A DNA stretch of 64,000 nucleotides from Raineya sp. (GTDB lineage Bacteria > Bacteroidota > Bacteroidia > Cytophagales > Thermonemataceae). The DNA lies in NCBI GenBank assembly GCA_025454915.1, contig JALONN010000014.1, forward strand, positions 1 through 64,000, read 5' to 3'. Numbering within the stretch: position 1 is the first letter of the stretch; each line of letters starts with the position of its first letter. The notes under the pieces are model-generated. The model saw only the letters and a program-made list of their open reading frames with translations, was not told the origin of the DNA and did not search any database. The position numbers and the translations under genes are program-made. Below are positions 62,465 through 64,000 of this stretch, in pieces.

Positions 62465-64000
62465 TTAATATCCTACTGCTGTATCATCTCTTCGATTGTC
62501 CGCTCCGCCCTCTAATTTGCCGTCTGGCAATACCAAAACACCATTTACTTTCCCGATATTACTTCGCTCTTTAAGTTCATAGCCCCATTGAGTAAGGATT
62601 TTTTTTGTATTTTCATCAAAAGTAGCCTTTTCAATGTACACCAAATCAGGTAGCCACTGATGATGGAAACGAGGCTTTTCTATAGCTTCTTGAAGGCTCA
62701 TATCAAATTCTATCACATTGAGAACTACCTGAAAAACAGAGGTTGTAATGGTTGAGCCACCTGGTGTACCCACAATCATAAAGAGTTTATTGTTTTTCTC
62801 TAAAATAGTTGGAGTCATAGAGCTTAACATACGTTTATTGGGAGCAATGGCATTGGCTTTGCCTCCTACTACTCCAAACATATTAGGAACACCTGTTTTA
62901 CTGCTAAAATCATCCATTTCGTTATTGAGCAGAAACCCCGCTCCATTTACCATAATTTTAGAGCCATAATTATCGTTAAGTGTAGTCGTAACAGCTATGG
63001 CATTGCCCCAAGCATCTACAATGGAGTAATGGGTTGTTTCTTCACTTTCTTTGCCTTTCAACATACCTGCCTTTATTTGTGTGGAAGGCGTTGCTTTTTC
63101 AGGCATAAAATCTTTGATACGGTTAGCAATATAGGTTTTATCTAAAAGTTTCTTGATAGGAACTTTATAAAAATCAGGATCTCCGATATAAGTTGCTCTG
63201 TCTGCATAGAATCTGCGTTCAGCTTCTACAATAGCCTGTATGCTTTTAGGATGATGAAAACCCCATTCTTTCAAAGGGAATTTTTCAAGCATTCCAAGCA
63301 TCTGAATCAACCCTATCCCACCCGCTGAAGGTGGCGACATTGAAATGATTTTATAATCCTTATAATGCCCAATAACAGGTTTTCTCCAAGTGGCTTTATA
63401 ATTTTGTAAATCTTCTAAACTAATGATACCTTTATTTGTCTGTGGACTTTTCATTTGGGTTACTATCAATTCAGCTGTTTTTCCCTTATAAAAACCATCT
63501 CTTCCGTTATCACGTATTCTTTCGAGTGTATGAGCTAAATCAATGTGTCTAAGGGTATCACCAGCTTTCCAAAGAATACCTTCAGGTTTTACCCAATGAG
63601 GTATTTGTGTATTATTTTTAATAAAGTCATTTCTATATTCATTGAGTCCATCTGCTTCTGCCTTTGTAAGCACTACACCTCTGTATGCTAAGTTGATGGC
63701 TGGCTGTACTAAATCTTTGAAAGGCAGTGTCCCAAATTTTTGGTGTACCTGCCACAAACCGTCTATGGTTCCAGGTACACCTACAGCCAAATGGCTTTCC
63801 AAACTCAAATTAGGGATTACATTGCCTTGTGCATCCAAAAACATATCCTTATGAGCCTTACTGGGAGCTTTTTCCCGATAGTCAAGCGTTCCATATCCTC
63901 CTTTATGAGTTCTGTAAACCATAAAACCTCCACCACCTATGTTGCCAGCTACAGGATAACAAACAGCTAAAGCTAATTCTGTCGCTATCATTGCATCAAA
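62465..64000 (-). CDS. ggt: Gamma-glutamyltransferase, N-terminus outside window
   Basis: The frame is open through the right edge (FDAMIATELALAVCYPVAGNIGGGG...), so about 60-100 N-terminal residues including any signal peptide are missing; 511 codons are present. The catalytic Thr follows in SEETTHYSIVDAWGNAIAVTTTLND at the start of the small subunit, after autocleavage. GPGGxT-like text (VGTPGGSTITTSVFQV) and RMLSSMTPTI are present. It hydrolyses or transfers the gamma-glutamyl group of glutathione, normally in the periplasm. Confidence 0.94.
   Translation of the reverse strand, partial: FDAMIATELALAVCYPVAGNIGGGGFMVYRTHKGGYGTLDYREKAPSKAHKDMFLDAQGNVIPNLSLESHLAVGVPGTIDGLWQVHQKFGTLPFKDLVQPAINLAYRGVVLTKAEADGLNEYRNDFIKNNTQIPHWVKPEGILWKAGDTLRHIDLAHTLERIRDNGRDGFYKGKTAELIVTQMKSPQTNKGIISLEDLQNYKATWRKPVIGHYKDYKIISMSPPSAGGIGLIQMLGMLEKFPLKEWGFHHPKSIQAIVEAERRFYADRATYIGDPDFYKVPIKKLLDKTYIANRIKDFMPEKATPSTQIKAGMLKGKESEETTHYSIVDAWGNAIAVTTTLNDNYGSKIMVNGAGFLLNNEMDDFSSKTGVPNMFGVVGGKANAIAPNKRMLSSMTPTILEKNNKLFMIVGTPGGSTITTSVFQVVLNVIEFDMSLQEAIEKPRFHHQWLPDLVYIEKATFDENTKKILTQWGYELKERSNIGKVNGVLVLPDGKLEGGADNRRDDTAVGY

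Overview
The window is a stretch of chromosome from a Bacteroidota bacterium, most likely of the Cytophagales type. The evidence is the low GC content, promoters of the Bacteroidota form (TTG, about 20 nt, TAnnTTTG), many lipoproteins with a Cys-Lys/Gly start, type IX secretion (T9SS) C-terminal sorting domains, PKD, He_PIG, LamG and FISUMP surface domains, LytTR and Reg_prop two-component proteins, GWxTD and LVIVD proteins, and OmpA proteins with secreted N-terminal domains. The species cannot be named from sequence alone. I saw no phage, transposase, rRNA operon or CRISPR array.

Layout. 1-5.1 kb: the 5' part of a very large PKD surface protein, a FISUMP lipoprotein, and an intergenic region with a degenerate palindromic repeat and a gene scrap. 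5.1-10.2 kb: a secreted CHASE2-like protein, a DUF1801 protein, a hybrid histidine kinase, PhoH and HMG-CoA lyase. 10.3-13 kb: two related lipoproteins. 13.3-15.3 kb: protoporphyrinogen oxidase and dethiobiotin synthetase. 15.3-18.9 kb: a LytTR response regulator with its Reg_prop sensor. 19-23.5 kb: a lipoprotein, a beta-barrel protein flanked by repeated terminator/leader blocks, isocitrate dehydrogenase, an HD-CoaD fusion and a small membrane protein. 23.6-25.1 kb: an OmpA protein.

25.2-31.5 kb is the accessory-looking centre. Two P-loop ATPases, one with seven 33-residue TPR/Sel1-like repeats, are transcribed away from a tight three-gene operon of NADAR, ADP-ribosylglycohydrolase (DraG/ARH) and PARG-like proteins. 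The shared intergenic region holds three operator-like units at exactly 28-bp spacing. Three unrelated ADP-ribose-processing folds in one transcription unit, with paired ATPases opposite, make this the best candidate for an undescribed system.

31.5-42.5 kb is mostly housekeeping on the minus strand: a membrane fusion protein, MenD, a GWxTD protein, M1 and M42 peptidases, MreC, MreB, TrpC and a T9SS cargo protein. 42.7-44.1 kb: HflX and tRNA-Arg(CCT). 44.1-51.6 kb shows active decay and rearrangement: a LamG/T9SS adhesin and a decayed fragment of a relative, a nitroreductase broken by one stop codon, a TPR/HTH regulator, a duplicated 104-bp 3' end of a quinone-reductase-like gene, an N-terminal gene scrap, an orphan ORF, and a four-helix-bundle gene without a normal start. 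51.6-64 kb: two glycosyltransferases, envelope proteins, YidC, LVIVD lipoproteins, a sigma-54 activator lacking the usual DNA-binding tail, and a gamma-glutamyltransferase cut by the right edge.

Several starts were moved from an upstream TTG to an internal ATG where the ATG begins a normal signal peptide or the conserved domain. Both edge genes are incomplete.
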